64,000 nt of DNA, taken from an uncultured Prevotellamassilia sp. Lineage in GTDB: Bacteria > Bacteroidota > Bacteroidia > Bacteroidales > Bacteroidaceae. The number at the start of each line of letters is the position of its first letter. Position 1 is the first letter of the stretch. Of the stretch, positions 50,956 to 60,865 are shown piece after piece. The notes below the pieces were generated by a model that worked only from the letters and a program-made list of their open reading frames with translations, did no database searches and had not been told where the DNA came from. The DNA is taken from the NCBI GenBank assembly GCA_934255485.1, contig CAKQOG010000004.1, forward strand, positions 1-64,000, in the 5' to 3' direction. The position numbers and the translations under genes were made by a program.

Positions 50956-51771
50956 TTATCCTCTTTTTATAAATTCTTTTATGTACTTACCAATGAAATA
51001 AATGCTGCGGGTACGCACTGTTAGCGAAAGGGTGTGTTTCATTACCTCGCAGAAGTGTTTGCCTTGCAAAGCTGCGTTGTCTGTTTTAAAATGCACGGCA
51101 CTTTTCAAGTACAACTCGAAACGTTTTTTTATCTTTTCTAAGTCGCTACAATCGTTTGAAAAATCTTGAATTGCCTTGGCATCTAACAGCATAAACTTGG
51201 GCTGTAGCTTACGCAAACGCACCTGAAACTGGAAGTCGGAGAAATCGAGCGTTACCTTTTCGTCGTAACCTCCACACTGCTTAAACAGGTTTGTTGGCAC
51301 GCAAGTTCCACTATTAACCACCGCATATTTGTGGAGCGAATACTCGCCACTTTGTAGTCCATCAATTGGTTTTAAGAAGAACTTGTCTATGCGTACTGGC
51401 GAGAAAGGAAGCCCGTTTTTGGTAACAATCATGGGCGACGTGATGCCGTTGTAGTCGAGATTGTTTATATACGCCTGCCATGTGCCTGGCATAAAAAGTG
51501 TGTCTTGGTCGAGTAGCAACACTCTTTTGTAGCCTTGCTCGTAAGCTATTTGTGCACCGCGATTATAGGCTACCGACAAGCCACTATTGCGCTCGTCGTG
51601 TACATAAGTTGCTCCCTCTGGCAACTGCGACAAGTCGGTATACCCCTCTTGTGGCGAGTTGTCGTAAACCAAGAAGTTGGTTAAATGATTAGGCTTTATC
51701 AGTGTTTTGTAAGACTCTGCCTCGAATAGGCTTATCTTATACAACACGATTATTACGTATATAGCGTTCAT
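50956..51771 (-). CDS. Glycosyltransferase, rhamnosyltransferase-like GT2
   Basis: A 271-residue GT2-type enzyme. Recognisable parts are IIVLYKISLFEAES, LVYDNSPQEGYT, NSGLSVAYNRGAQIAYEQGYKRV and LLLDQDTLF, the DQD being the metal-binding motif. This pattern is common in WbbL-type rhamnosyltransferases, but the donor is unproven. It is one of only two glycosyltransferases in the cluster, so the repeat unit is probably built with enzymes encoded elsewhere. Confidence 0.85.
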   Translation of the reverse strand: MNAIYVIIVLYKISLFEAESYKTLIKPNHLTNFLVYDNSPQEGYTDLSQLPEGATYVHDERNSGLSVAYNRGAQIAYEQGYKRVLLLDQDTLFMPGTWQAYINNLDYNGITSPMIVTKNGLPFSPVRIDKFFLKPIDGLQSGEYSLHKYAVVNSGTCVPTNLFKQCGGYDEKVTLDFSDFQFQVRLRKLQPKFMLLDAKAIQDFSNDCSDLEKIKKRFELYLKSAVHFKTDNAALQGKHFCEVMKHTLSLTVRTRSIYFIGKYIKEFIKRG

Positions 51772-51783
51772 ACCTTTCTTATT

Positions 51784-53139
51784 TTATTCGAGCCAAATGC
51801 CCTTGGCTGTTCCTTTAATTATTTTGTGATATTGCCAAGCATTTATCACTAATCCTGGCAGATTTACTGCACTCATCACTGCCAACAGATAAAGCACGTT
51901 GTCACTGCCCTTGCAAAAGAATATTGCCAAAGGTATGTAGCACACTGCTGCTATTACGGTGGTTATTAGCTGAAGTTTGAGTGTGCCAAAACCATTGAGA
52001 ATATACGAGTAACGCATGCTCAACGTGAGAATCATTACATAAACTGCCACCATAATCGTCATCTCTAACGACACGATTGAAGCATCGCCTATCCATATCT
52101 GATAAACCCACTTTGAAGCTACTATCATAATGACAGCTACCAACATAATGCACATGATAATGCGGTCGAGCGAGCGTCCTGCTGCCTTTATCCAAGCAAA
52201 GTCTCTCTTGCTATAAGCATCGGTTGTAGCCGACCAATAGGGCACACAGATAATGAAAAATAGCAGTTGTACCACACTGAAATAGCGATAGGCTATTTGG
52301 TAAGGTGTTACCATCTCGGGGGTGTAGTATCGAGATATGAGTATGTTGGTAGTCATAAACAATACAACGCCTGATATCTGTAATACAAAGAATTTTATGC
52401 CCATCTTAAAGAGCGAAATAGCACTTTTAGTATCAACATACTTAAGCGATGGACGTAAGCGAGGATAGCGTTTGCAAAACGTTATGGGATAGCTTATGAG
52501 ATAAACTAATAAGGGAGCCATGGTATTGGCTATGGCTATGTAAAAAAGTGAATGCGTGTTGCTAAGATACACAATCACCGTTCCGATAAGTGCTAATGTC
52601 TGTCCTAAGCATCCTAATAAATTGTTTACAGCCGGCATCTGAAGCCCCATGTAAAAGTTGCCTATAAACTTGAAGATAAACGTTGAGCACACAAATATGG
52701 CTGAGCACGACAATATTTTGTTAAGATTGCCCACTACGTGTGCATCTACATTAAAAAAAGCATAGGTATCGGCATTCCATATCCATAAATTAATGATGAT
52801 AGATACGGGAACTATAAAGGCTATCAACATAAAGAGCGTAGAGGATACAGACCGACGAGCACTCTCATAGTCGTCTTTTGCTATGTATTCGGCCAACTTG
52901 TTGCGCAAGCCATTGCCCAAACCTACGTCTAAATTATCTATCCACACAAGCATTGAACTTATGGTGAGCCAAATGCCATTTTCGTAAACACCCAAGCAGT
53001 GCAACGTTAATGGAACCATCAATAGTTGCACAACAATAAGCCAACCTTTTATGAAGAAAGAGGCAAAGATGTTTTTCTTTATCAACCCTGTACGTTTGTT
53101 GTTGCTCTTAAACAAACTCTCTATTTTTGTTTTTATCAT
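51784..53139 (-). CDS. Polysaccharide repeat-unit flippase (Wzx-type)
   Basis: A 451-residue integral membrane protein of the MOP superfamily with about 12-14 helices. The start KNIFASFFIKGWLIVVQLLMVPLTLHCLGVYENGIWLTISSM, split over the first helices, and the LDVGLGNGLRNKLAEYIAKDD loop are typical of O-unit flippases (Wzx/RfbX type). It moves lipid-linked repeat units to the periplasm for polymerisation. It lies between the Wzy-like gene and the transferases, 12 bp from each. Confidence 0.88.
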   Translation of the reverse strand: MIKTKIESLFKSNNKRTGLIKKNIFASFFIKGWLIVVQLLMVPLTLHCLGVYENGIWLTISSMLVWIDNLDVGLGNGLRNKLAEYIAKDDYESARRSVSSTLFMLIAFIVPVSIIINLWIWNADTYAFFNVDAHVVGNLNKILSCSAIFVCSTFIFKFIGNFYMGLQMPAVNNLLGCLGQTLALIGTVIVYLSNTHSLFYIAIANTMAPLLVYLISYPITFCKRYPRLRPSLKYVDTKSAISLFKMGIKFFVLQISGVVLFMTTNILISRYYTPEMVTPYQIAYRYFSVVQLLFFIICVPYWSATTDAYSKRDFAWIKAAGRSLDRIIMCIMLVAVIMIVASKWVYQIWIGDASIVSLEMTIMVAVYVMILTLSMRYSYILNGFGTLKLQLITTVIAAVCYIPLAIFFCKGSDNVLYLLAVMSAVNLPGLVINAWQYHKIIKGTAKGIWLE

Positions 53140-53151
53140 CTGGCCTATACG

Positions 53152-54378
53152 CTAATCATTTACAATCTTATAGTTGCATAATGCTTTTGTTTCGTCTCTA
53201 TTCAGAACTATACTAAGATAACTATATATCATCATCATTACACACATACCTGAGGAGTTGATAAGCATAGGATTGGTGCCTGCCACAACCAAATAGAATA
53301 TATATGCTATGATTATACCCATTGAACTATCGTACTTAAAAAACTTTTTTATATACAAAACAGGGTAAAGCAGCAAATAAAATATGCCAACACTATACAC
53401 GCCACACATGCGAAGTATCTCTAAATAACTCCACTCTGTTTGGGGCACCATCTCTCTGAAACCTATAGAGTAGAACATTGAACCTGGGCCTTGACCCAAA
53501 ATGAAATACTCTGGATTGTAGTGTAACAAACGGCCATACGAATAGAGGTGGGCATACTTTACAATGTTGGATGTTTCGTTTTTTTCGCCCGCTAACTTTA
53601 TGATTAATACTGCCAAGGCTACACCCAAAACAACGAGAGTTGGATATATAAACATCCTTACATAATGCGACTTGCGATATACTATATAGAGCGAAAGTCC
53701 TACAAGGCAAAATGGCAACAACATGGTTGAACGCGACCCACTTGTTATAAACAAGAAGATGATAAACAACATGCAAAAGAAGTTGAAAATCTTATGCTTC
53801 CCTTTTGAAAAGAATGAGTAGCTACTTGCTAAAAGGGGCAATGCTGTGCATATAGTAGAGTTGTAATTGATACCCAACACTTTTATACCTAAGAAATAAC
53901 GCTCTGACAATAAGAATGCGCCCTCATGACCATTGTCTTGAAAGTTCCATATAGCAGCTTTAAGCAAATCGTCTGATGCTGCTGCTATAAAAAGAATTGT
54001 ACCGCATATACCAAATATCAACGCCGCAAGTTTACTCAGTTTTATGACATCGTAATAGGGTATCCATAATAGCAACACAAGCATTGAAAAGCCCTTAAAT
54101 GTGCCAACAAGAAATTCATCGTTTATAACCACTCCGAGTATCTGCGAAGAAATATAACCACACATCAATGCAACAAAAGGCATTAATATGCAAGTGAGAT
54201 AACGGAAATCTGGCTTAAACATCACAATGTTATAACCCAAAAGCAACACAAATGCAACATTCTTCAGATGAAGGATGCTGTTTGAAGGGTCTATCATTGA
54301 CACAAGTATCAATATGAAGAAAAGGGCATTACCACCCCACTTTACCCATTTGTTTGCGTTGTTCTGACCAAATAACAT
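53152..54378 (-). CDS. O-antigen/EPS polymerase-like membrane protein (Wzy-type)
   Basis: A 408-residue membrane protein with about ten helices and a large periplasmic loop (GEKNETSNIVKYAHLYSYGRLLHYNPEYFILGQGPGSMF). Wzy proteins share little sequence, so the call rests on topology, the GQGPGS-type loop and position between Wzx and Wzz genes. It would join repeat units into a chain in the periplasm. Confidence 0.75.
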   Translation of the reverse strand: MLFGQNNANKWVKWGGNALFFILILVSMIDPSNSILHLKNVAFVLLLGYNIVMFKPDFRYLTCILMPFVALMCGYISSQILGVVINDEFLVGTFKGFSMLVLLLWIPYYDVIKLSKLAALIFGICGTILFIAAASDDLLKAAIWNFQDNGHEGAFLLSERYFLGIKVLGINYNSTICTALPLLASSYSFFSKGKHKIFNFFCMLFIIFLFITSGSRSTMLLPFCLVGLSLYIVYRKSHYVRMFIYPTLVVLGVALAVLIIKLAGEKNETSNIVKYAHLYSYGRLLHYNPEYFILGQGPGSMFYSIGFREMVPQTEWSYLEILRMCGVYSVGIFYLLLYPVLYIKKFFKYDSSMGIIIAYIFYLVVAGTNPMLINSSGMCVMMMIYSYLSIVLNRDETKALCNYKIVND

Positions 54379-54392
54379 TTATCGTTTTATTA

Positions 54393-55442
54393 TCACCCAT
54401 TATTGGAAGAGACCTCACCACTTTTTTTCTTTAACTGCTCACGTATGATGGCATAGCATGCCGTACCTGCCACAAAAACAAAAAGATAGGCTAAAACTAT
54501 CAATTTCTTTTTTGGAGAACTTGCATAAGGAGCTACAGTTGCACGCTCTAACACCGTAAAAGCTGGGGTACGTTCTTGCACCTTAGCCTCTGCCATGGTT
54601 ACTTGCTGACAAGCCTGCGAGTAGGTGTTATAGGCCAACTGCAAGTCGTTTTCTAAAGCATCCGACTCCAATTGATATGATTTTAAAGTCAAATCCATGT
54701 GGCTATCACTATACACCGCATACTTCCTTTGAGCTTTCATATACTTGTCGTAAGCCTCTTTTTTTAAACGTTGATAGTAAAGCAAATCTACACGCGATTT
54801 GCTTGTTCGATAATCTGTAATAAACGATTGCAATTGCTTTGTTACAGTTTCTACAAGTTGCTTTGACACGTAGGGATCTTGCGAATATACTTTGATATTG
54901 ATTACGCCTTCCGACTTATCGAGCGTACATATAACCTGTCCTTTTAATGCTTCGACCAAAGCATCTTGTGGCTTTGTAAGCTCTTCGGGGTTGATTGCTT
55001 TCGCACTTAGGTTCTCTGGCTTCTTCTTTGAAAGCAAGCCTACAAGACCTTTAGCAACATTGGACCACCATGGCGATTTGGTGTAATGTTGCAGGTAATC
55101 TAAATAGGTAATGTCTTTTTTTAAACCTTTTGGGCGTACCTTGGTTTTTAACAAGTTTACCAAGAAATCGTTTGTTACAACCACACTCGGATAGAGTTCT
55201 GGTACAATTGCATCATTTGAACCAGACAAATTTACTCCCGCCAACGATGCCAATGATCCCATGTTACCAAACTGACTTTCATCCTTTGACTCTGAAGCCA
55301 AACTTGATGAAGACTCATAAGTTGGTGGCATACTAAACGAAACCATAATGCCCAAGGCTAAGGCGATGACTACATTTATAATTAGGAGTTTTTTATACTT
55401 CCCAATCGTTTTTATTATAGATCCAAATGATATATTAGCCAT
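54393..55442 (-). CDS. Chain-length determinant protein (Wzz/PCP family)
   Basis: A 349-residue protein with the PCP layout: an N-terminal membrane helix (KLLIINVVIALALGIMVSF), a large periplasmic coiled-coil part, and a C-terminal helix (LIVLAYLFVFVAGTACYAII). No C-terminal tyrosine kinase domain is present, so it is a Wzz-type rather than a Wzc fusion. It sets polymer length. ATG 55442 (MANISFGS) is preferred over 55493. Confidence 0.88.
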   Translation of the reverse strand: MANISFGSIIKTIGKYKKLLIINVVIALALGIMVSFSMPPTYESSSSLASESKDESQFGNMGSLASLAGVNLSGSNDAIVPELYPSVVVTNDFLVNLLKTKVRPKGLKKDITYLDYLQHYTKSPWWSNVAKGLVGLLSKKKPENLSAKAINPEELTKPQDALVEALKGQVICTLDKSEGVINIKVYSQDPYVSKQLVETVTKQLQSFITDYRTSKSRVDLLYYQRLKKEAYDKYMKAQRKYAVYSDSHMDLTLKSYQLESDALENDLQLAYNTYSQACQQVTMAEAKVQERTPAFTVLERATVAPYASSPKKKLIVLAYLFVFVAGTACYAIIREQLKKKSGEVSSNNG

Positions 55443-55495
55443 TGTATTGTTCCTATGTAAAAATATGTATATACTACTTGTTCTTGTAATCAATT

Positions 55496-57985
55496 TTACT
55501 TCAATAAAGCAGCAATCACACTACCCATTGACGCTGTAATTGAGCCTAATGACATAATCTCGCCAAACGACATTCTACGTCTACTCAACTTGGCAGGTAC
55601 TATGATAGAACACCCTGGTGTAATGTCTTTTACCGAACGTACACGATTAACCGTACCATTCATATTCACTGCAAATACGCGTTTTGTTTTGGCTCTCAAG
55701 CCATAACCACCAGCTTGATTGATGTAATATGAGAGTTTCTCACCTTCTTTGTAAGAAACGGTATTAGGCAACATCACTTGTCCACTAATTGAAACGGTGT
55801 TGTTATATTGTGGGATAATGAGTTTGTCACCATCGCGCAACACAATATCCCATTGGTCGGAACCCGGATGTTCGAGTGCCTGTTTCAAATTGATACCTAC
55901 ATTTTGTGTATCGCCCAAGTCAAGTTTGCGCACGTCTATTGAATCACCACTAAATGCAAACTTTAGCATGGATTGTTGCTTGATTTTCTCCTCTGGAGTG
56001 AGTGTGCGCTCCAAATGTGCACCAAGAGCATAAGCCTCTTTGGTAAGTCCACCAGCTTTCTTTACTAAATCGCTTAAACGCATTCCTTTATTATTGAGCA
56101 CATAAGTACCAGAGAAGCTTATTTCACCCTCAATCTTCACGTGTTGTTGCTCTACATATCCTGGCGAACGACGAACATAAACCTCGTCAAATGGTTGTAG
56201 GATAAAGCCTGGTGTACCATCTACTACAAACCCTTCTTTGAGAGAAAAAGAGAACGATTGAGCTATTTGCGACTGCTCTGTATGCGACTTGTTATCGCGC
56301 ATACGTCGTGACACATCTACCTTTACCAACGAGGCTGCATCCTTTAAGCCACCAGCCTGAAGAATAAGCGTCTCTAATGAGGTATTTTCAGCATAATTGT
56401 ATACACCTGGATAGTTTACCTCGCCTTGAATGGTAAGGGTTCTTTCTTCTTGCATCACTTTCTTTGAAGGTATGTAGAATACATCTTCATTTTTCAATGC
56501 TACATCGGCTATCGTATGATCGAGCAATCCTTTTACATCTACATCTACAACCTCAAGTGTTCTATCAGCTTTCATACGATGTATGAAGCCTCTATTTAGG
56601 AAAGCATCTTCGCTCACTCCACCCGCAGCTTCGATGAGTTGGCGTATGGTGGTGATGTTACCATCCATCTGATACTTGCCCGGACGCATTACTGCACCTT
56701 TTATCTCTACCATATTGCGATAACGCTGCAAAGTGCTATCAACACTTACAGAGTCGCCATCTGCTAACTGGAATGAGTTGCGCTCAAAGTCATCAATCGA
56801 GTATACCGAAAGTTCGCCTCCTGACTTACGCATTAAGCGAACGTTGCCTTGATAGGCATCGCCTGTAAACCCACCTGCATATTTGATAAGTGTGCCTACA
56901 CTTTCTTTCGACTTCATTTCATAATACATTGGGCGCTTTACCTTACCTGTAACATTTACCAAGCATTCATAAGGACCAACAATGATTACATCACCCGACG
57001 TAAGACGTACATTACCCTTCATGTTACCATTCAAAATATAGTCGTAAATATCACATGTAGAGATTTGTCTGCCCTTACGATAAACTTTTATGTTACGCAA
57101 TGTACCTATTTCATTTGTACCACCTGCCATGTAAAGAGCATTGAACACTGTAGAGAAAGCAGAGAGTGTATAAGTACCAGGCACTTTTACCTCACCCATC
57201 ACGTCTACAGTGATGGTTTTAGTTTGTCCTACAGTCAAGCGTATGTTCGACCCGCTAAAACGTCGCCCCAAGGTAGAGCGCAAACGTTGGTTAGCTTGCG
57301 CAACAGTTAGTCCGTCTACATTGACAGGACCATAATTATCTATATTAATTGTACCATCTGGCGAAACAGTGCTTTCGTATCTTTGCTGCGAAGCTCCCCA
57401 CACATCTACGTATACAGCATCACCTGCTCCAAGGCGATAATCCTGCGGAGTGGCAATATTCATATTAGGTTCAAAACTAAGTTTGCGATTGTTGAATATA
57501 TTTCTACCAAACACCTTCTTTTGGCTTTTATTATCATCTTTATCAGTATCAAGAGTGTCTGGTAAAATTTCGTCTATTTGGTCTAAATATTCATTTTGAC
57601 GATCATGATCATAACGTTGCTTTTGAGAAGAAGTCATCTTGCTTTCGTCGGACATATTGGACGTTGTGCGTTGGTTTTCACCATTATTTTTGCGCAAACG
57701 CGTAGCAGAAGATTCAGCATCTTTTGCACCCGTAATATTCCTTGCACCCATTACACTACCCTTCTTTTGCTTCTCATACGTATCGCGTATACGACGGATT
57801 TGGTCGATCTTTACACCGCGTTGTATAAGTTTTGTTACAATTTCAGAGCGAGAAGTACCACGTTCGTTTTCTCGTATTATAAATTGCATTACTTGACTAT
57901 CTGTCATACCCGATGACTGGGCCATAGTTTGAAATGCAAAGCTGAACAATAAGACTAAAACAAGAAATATTCTCTTTAATATCAT
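55496..57985 (-). CDS. Polysaccharide export protein with six SLBB repeats (Wza-like)
   Basis: An 829-residue export protein, about twice the size of E. coli Wza. A signal peptide (ending TMAQS, no lipobox Cys) is followed by a short helical region (SQVMQFIIRENERGTSRSEI), a polar linker, the polysaccharide-export domain (DYRLGAGDAVYVDVWG) and six SLBB beta-grasp units, starting near VDVMGEVKVPGTY, VNVTGKVKRPMYY, VEIKGAVMRPGKY, LTIQGEVNYPGVY, VKIEGEISFSGTY and VSISGQVMLPNTV. It probably forms the periplasm-spanning ring for polysaccharide export. It leads the cluster. Confidence 0.92.
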   Translation of the reverse strand: MILKRIFLVLVLLFSFAFQTMAQSSGMTDSQVMQFIIRENERGTSRSEIVTKLIQRGVKIDQIRRIRDTYEKQKKGSVMGARNITGAKDAESSATRLRKNNGENQRTTSNMSDESKMTSSQKQRYDHDRQNEYLDQIDEILPDTLDTDKDDNKSQKKVFGRNIFNNRKLSFEPNMNIATPQDYRLGAGDAVYVDVWGASQQRYESTVSPDGTINIDNYGPVNVDGLTVAQANQRLRSTLGRRFSGSNIRLTVGQTKTITVDVMGEVKVPGTYTLSAFSTVFNALYMAGGTNEIGTLRNIKVYRKGRQISTCDIYDYILNGNMKGNVRLTSGDVIIVGPYECLVNVTGKVKRPMYYEMKSKESVGTLIKYAGGFTGDAYQGNVRLMRKSGGELSVYSIDDFERNSFQLADGDSVSVDSTLQRYRNMVEIKGAVMRPGKYQMDGNITTIRQLIEAAGGVSEDAFLNRGFIHRMKADRTLEVVDVDVKGLLDHTIADVALKNEDVFYIPSKKVMQEERTLTIQGEVNYPGVYNYAENTSLETLILQAGGLKDAASLVKVDVSRRMRDNKSHTEQSQIAQSFSFSLKEGFVVDGTPGFILQPFDEVYVRRSPGYVEQQHVKIEGEISFSGTYVLNNKGMRLSDLVKKAGGLTKEAYALGAHLERTLTPEEKIKQQSMLKFAFSGDSIDVRKLDLGDTQNVGINLKQALEHPGSDQWDIVLRDGDKLIIPQYNNTVSISGQVMLPNTVSYKEGEKLSYYINQAGGYGLRAKTKRVFAVNMNGTVNRVRSVKDITPGCSIIVPAKLSRRRMSFGEIMSLGSITASMGSVIAALLK

Positions 57986-58078
57986 GTCGTTTATATGTTT
58001 CTTATCGATGATTTGAAGTTATTGTTATTTGCACAAGTACAATGCTTACTTCATGTAAAATACAATGCAAGGCAAATG

Positions 58079-58086
58079 CAAAGATA
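58079..58086 (-). promoter_or_regulatory. -7 box of the polysaccharide cluster
   Basis: Minus strand TATCTTTG fits the -7 consensus. The upstream -33 box is not clear at the expected spacing. It is about 95 bp before the Wza-like start. Confidence 0.4.
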
Positions 58087-58165
58087 CAAAGATTTTATTG
58101 TTTAATAAGTACCAACTAACATATAAACGGAACAAACATACAAATATTGAATTTGAAGGACAAAA

Positions 58166-58201
58166 AAAACTGCAAGCAACAGGTTCATTGCTTGCAGTTT
58201 T
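58166..58201 (-). terminator. Terminator of pfkA
   Basis: Perfect 14 bp stem (58166-58179 with 58188-58201, arm AAAACTGCAAGCAA), 8 nt loop, followed on the minus strand by TTTTTTTTG. It is 15 bp after the stop codon. Confidence 0.88.
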
Positions 58202-58215
58202 GTGGTATATAAGTA

Positions 58216-59193
58216 TTATATACTGAGTTCATCCAACACTTTAATGAGTTTCTTATCCATAATTTTGCGTTTGCCTACTGCATCGATAAATGGCACATAG
58301 ACAACTTCGTTGTTGCGTACGCCAACCATTACATTGCGTTGGCCTTGCACCAAAGCCTCAATAGCACCAACACCTACTTGCGATGCCAATATGCGGTCGC
58401 GAGCTGACGGACTACCACCACGTTGCAAGTGTCCAAGGATAGAAACACGTACATCAAAATTTGGATATTCCTTTGTTACACGGTCTGCATAGTACATGGC
58501 TCCACACTTAGGACTCTCACTCACAATTACGATACAACTCTTCTTACTTTTGCGAATACCACGCTCCATGAACTCTATCAACTGGTCGCTACCTGTGGTA
58601 TCTTCGGGAATGATAGCTGCCTCGGCACCTGCTGCAATGGCACTATTTTGCGCCAAGAAGCCTGCATCGCGTCCCATCACTTCAACAAAGAAAATACGCT
58701 CGTGTGATGTTGCTGTATCACGAATTTTGTCTACACACTCTGTAATGGTGTTCAATGTGGTATCGTAACCAATTGTACTATCAGTGCCATACAAGTCGTT
58801 ATCGATTGTACCTGGCAGACCAATACAAGGGAAGTCGTATTCTTCAGCCAAACGCATTGCACCCGTGAGCGAACCATTACCACCTATTACTATCAGCGCA
58901 TCTATCGATTCCTTTTTCAGTGTTTCATACGCTTTTTTTCTGCCTGCTGGTGTTTGAAATTCTTTTGAACGAGCTGTACGCAATATCGTGCCACCTGTTT
59001 GTATAATGTTACTCACATCTTCAGTAGTAAAAGGCTTAACCTCATCGTTTATCAAACCATCATAACCACGATAAATACCTTTTATCTTATATCCATTACA
59101 AATGCCACTACGCGTTACTGCACGGATTGCAGCGTTCATACCTGGAGCGTCACCACCTGATGTAAGAACGCCCACACATCTAATCTTACTCAT
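58216..59193 (-). CDS. pfkA: ATP-dependent 6-phosphofructokinase
   Basis: A 325-residue glycolytic enzyme that phosphorylates fructose 6-phosphate. Motifs: ATP-site LTSGGDAPGMNAAIR (residues 9-23), catalytic GTIDNDLYGTD, MGRDAGFLA, and the substrate/effector segment LGHLQRGGSPSARDR. The Gly following the first GGD, as opposed to an Asp-Lys type, indicates use of ATP rather than pyrophosphate. Length fits the bacterial homotetrameric type. It follows nhaD by 33 bp on the minus strand. Confidence 0.95.
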   Translation of the reverse strand: MSKIRCVGVLTSGGDAPGMNAAIRAVTRSGICNGYKIKGIYRGYDGLINDEVKPFTTEDVSNIIQTGGTILRTARSKEFQTPAGRKKAYETLKKESIDALIVIGGNGSLTGAMRLAEEYDFPCIGLPGTIDNDLYGTDSTIGYDTTLNTITECVDKIRDTATSHERIFFVEVMGRDAGFLAQNSAIAAGAEAAIIPEDTTGSDQLIEFMERGIRKSKKSCIVIVSESPKCGAMYYADRVTKEYPNFDVRVSILGHLQRGGSPSARDRILASQVGVGAIEALVQGQRNVMVGVRNNEVVYVPFIDAVGKRKIMDKKLIKVLDELSI

Positions 59194-59226
59194 TGTATTT
59201 TATGCTTATTGTATACGTCTTTTGTA

Positions 59227-60624
59227 TTAATTATTAAAATAAATTACTCCTTGAATAATAAGTGCTAATAGCACAAAGCCTACGGCAAAACCTATTATTA
59301 CCTTAGGCACAATATGGCGCAAGTACCAACCGAAGTTTACCTCTTCCATACGCATAAACAATATGCCAGATATACTACCTGTAAGTAGCATTGAACCTCC
59401 CATTACTGTGGCATAACTTATCATTGGCCACAAGTAGCCATCTATTCCTACTAAGGCTGACAGGCTCCCCGAGGTGGTATGAGCAAACAAATCAATACTG
59501 CCTATCAATGTGGGTACATGTCCCAAAAGAGAGGATAAGATAGTCGATACTATGCCCACTACATAAACGTTGCTCTCTTGCAAATCGAATCTTTCATATA
59601 GCTGACGTATTATGCCTGTTTCGTCTACAGCACCAAACATCAATATCAAGCCAATAAAGAATAGCATATTTTGCAAATTTGCATATTGCAATGCCATTGG
59701 TAAACGGCGAAGTACCATTTTGTCGCTCCCCAACAATTGTCGGTTGCATAGTTCGTTTACAATCCACAACAAGGCAAGCACGCATAATGCTCCTACAAAA
59801 GGTGGCAACAACGTGATGCGGTGAAAGCTCGGTATAAACCATAAACCGCCTATACCAACAAATAGCATGAGCATGCGCTGAGGACGCGATAGCAATGTAT
59901 CGTCGCCGCGATAAGGTAGGCGTTCCATCGACAACTCTACCCTACTTGGCAAATCGCGCATAAGCAACCATAATATGGTACATAAAGCAGCACACACAGG
60001 CAGCACAAGCGTCAAGAAGAAGGTTGATGGCGTAACCAATCCATCCGTCCATAACTTTAGGCTTGTCATATCACCAATCACCGTAATAGCTCCACCACAA
60101 TTCGCTGCCAATATGATAACGGCTCCATAAATGCGCCGTTGCTTTGCGCTTTGCAACAACGGATGTATGATTGAAAACAACAATACTACTGTTGCCAAAT
60201 TGTCGAGATTAGCTGATATTATAAAAGTAAAGAAAGCCAAAAGCCATAGCATTTTGCGCGGCTTGCGCGTCTTTATCCATTCTGCTAAGAAGTCAAAGCA
60301 CCCATTATTGTTCAGCACCTCTACGATACAAGTGGTTGAAAGCAAGAACAATACAATATTGGCGCTCTGCACCACGTATTTAAAGAATATGTTTGATGCA
60401 ACAAACTGCTTTGTAGACAAACGACTATCAGCACACTGAGATAAAAAATTCTGATAATCAGTAGTATATTCTCCACTAACGAATGTATTGCTATAAGCTA
60501 TGTATAGCAGCCAACACGTAACGCCGAAAAACATAGCAACAGCGGCCTTATTCACTCTGTGTAAAGGCTCTGTTGCTATCAACAAAAGGCCGATAAGCAT
60601 GATAGACAACAAAACTACAGCCAT
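59227..60624 (-). CDS. nhaD: Na+/H+ antiporter, NhaD type
   Basis: A 465-residue membrane protein with about 12-13 helices. Conserved ion-transport segments include SANLDNLATVVLLFSIIHPLL and ANCGGAITVIGDMTSLKLW, where Asp residues in membrane regions carry Na+ or H+. The upstream frame reaching 60705 would overlap the tRNA-Gly gene, so ATG 60624 (MAVVLLSIML) is the start. It sits 33 bp downstream of tRNA-Gly on the same strand, a short gap without a clear separate promoter. Confidence 0.9.
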   Translation of the reverse strand: MAVVLLSIMLIGLLLIATEPLHRVNKAAVAMFFGVTCWLLYIAYSNTFVSGEYTTDYQNFLSQCADSRLSTKQFVASNIFFKYVVQSANIVLFLLSTTCIVEVLNNNGCFDFLAEWIKTRKPRKMLWLLAFFTFIISANLDNLATVVLLFSIIHPLLQSAKQRRIYGAVIILAANCGGAITVIGDMTSLKLWTDGLVTPSTFFLTLVLPVCAALCTILWLLMRDLPSRVELSMERLPYRGDDTLLSRPQRMLMLFVGIGGLWFIPSFHRITLLPPFVGALCVLALLWIVNELCNRQLLGSDKMVLRRLPMALQYANLQNMLFFIGLILMFGAVDETGIIRQLYERFDLQESNVYVVGIVSTILSSLLGHVPTLIGSIDLFAHTTSGSLSALVGIDGYLWPMISYATVMGGSMLLTGSISGILFMRMEEVNFGWYLRHIVPKVIIGFAVGFVLLALIIQGVIYFNN

Positions 60625-60657
60625 AGCGTCAATAACAAATTTAATGAATTTTACGTG

Positions 60658-60730
60658 AGCGGTAAACGGGGTTCGAACCCGCGACCCTGAGCTTGGGAAG
60701 CTCATGCTCTACCAACTGAGCTACTACCGC
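60658..60730 (-). tRNA. tRNA-Gly (CCC)
   Basis: On the minus strand the acceptor stem GCGGTAG pairs with TTACCGC. The anticodon stem TGAGC/GCTCA encloses loop TTCCCAA, so the anticodon is CCC. The T-arm contains GGTTCGAACCC. The 3' CCA is not encoded. A -7 box TATATTTG lies about 10 bp upstream at 60740-60747. Confidence 0.94.
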
Positions 60731-60739
60731 ATTTCACTG

Positions 60740-60747
60740 CAAATATA
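60740..60747 (-). promoter_or_regulatory. -7 box of tRNA-Gly
   Basis: TATATTTG on the minus strand fits TAnnTTTG, but no good -33 box lies at the expected spacing. Confidence 0.4.
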
Positions 60748-60865
60748 GATATTTTTTATCATATAAAAGTTGATTGCAACAAACTTTTTACAACAGGCTG
60801 TTTAAATATATGATATAGGGGCAAGCTCTCCCCTATACCCTTTTACAGCTTATATCTGCACCCTT

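Noticed and set aside
60625..60705. Longer start for NhaD reaching 60705
   Set aside because: It would run through the tRNA-Gly gene; ATG 60624 begins directly before the first membrane helix.
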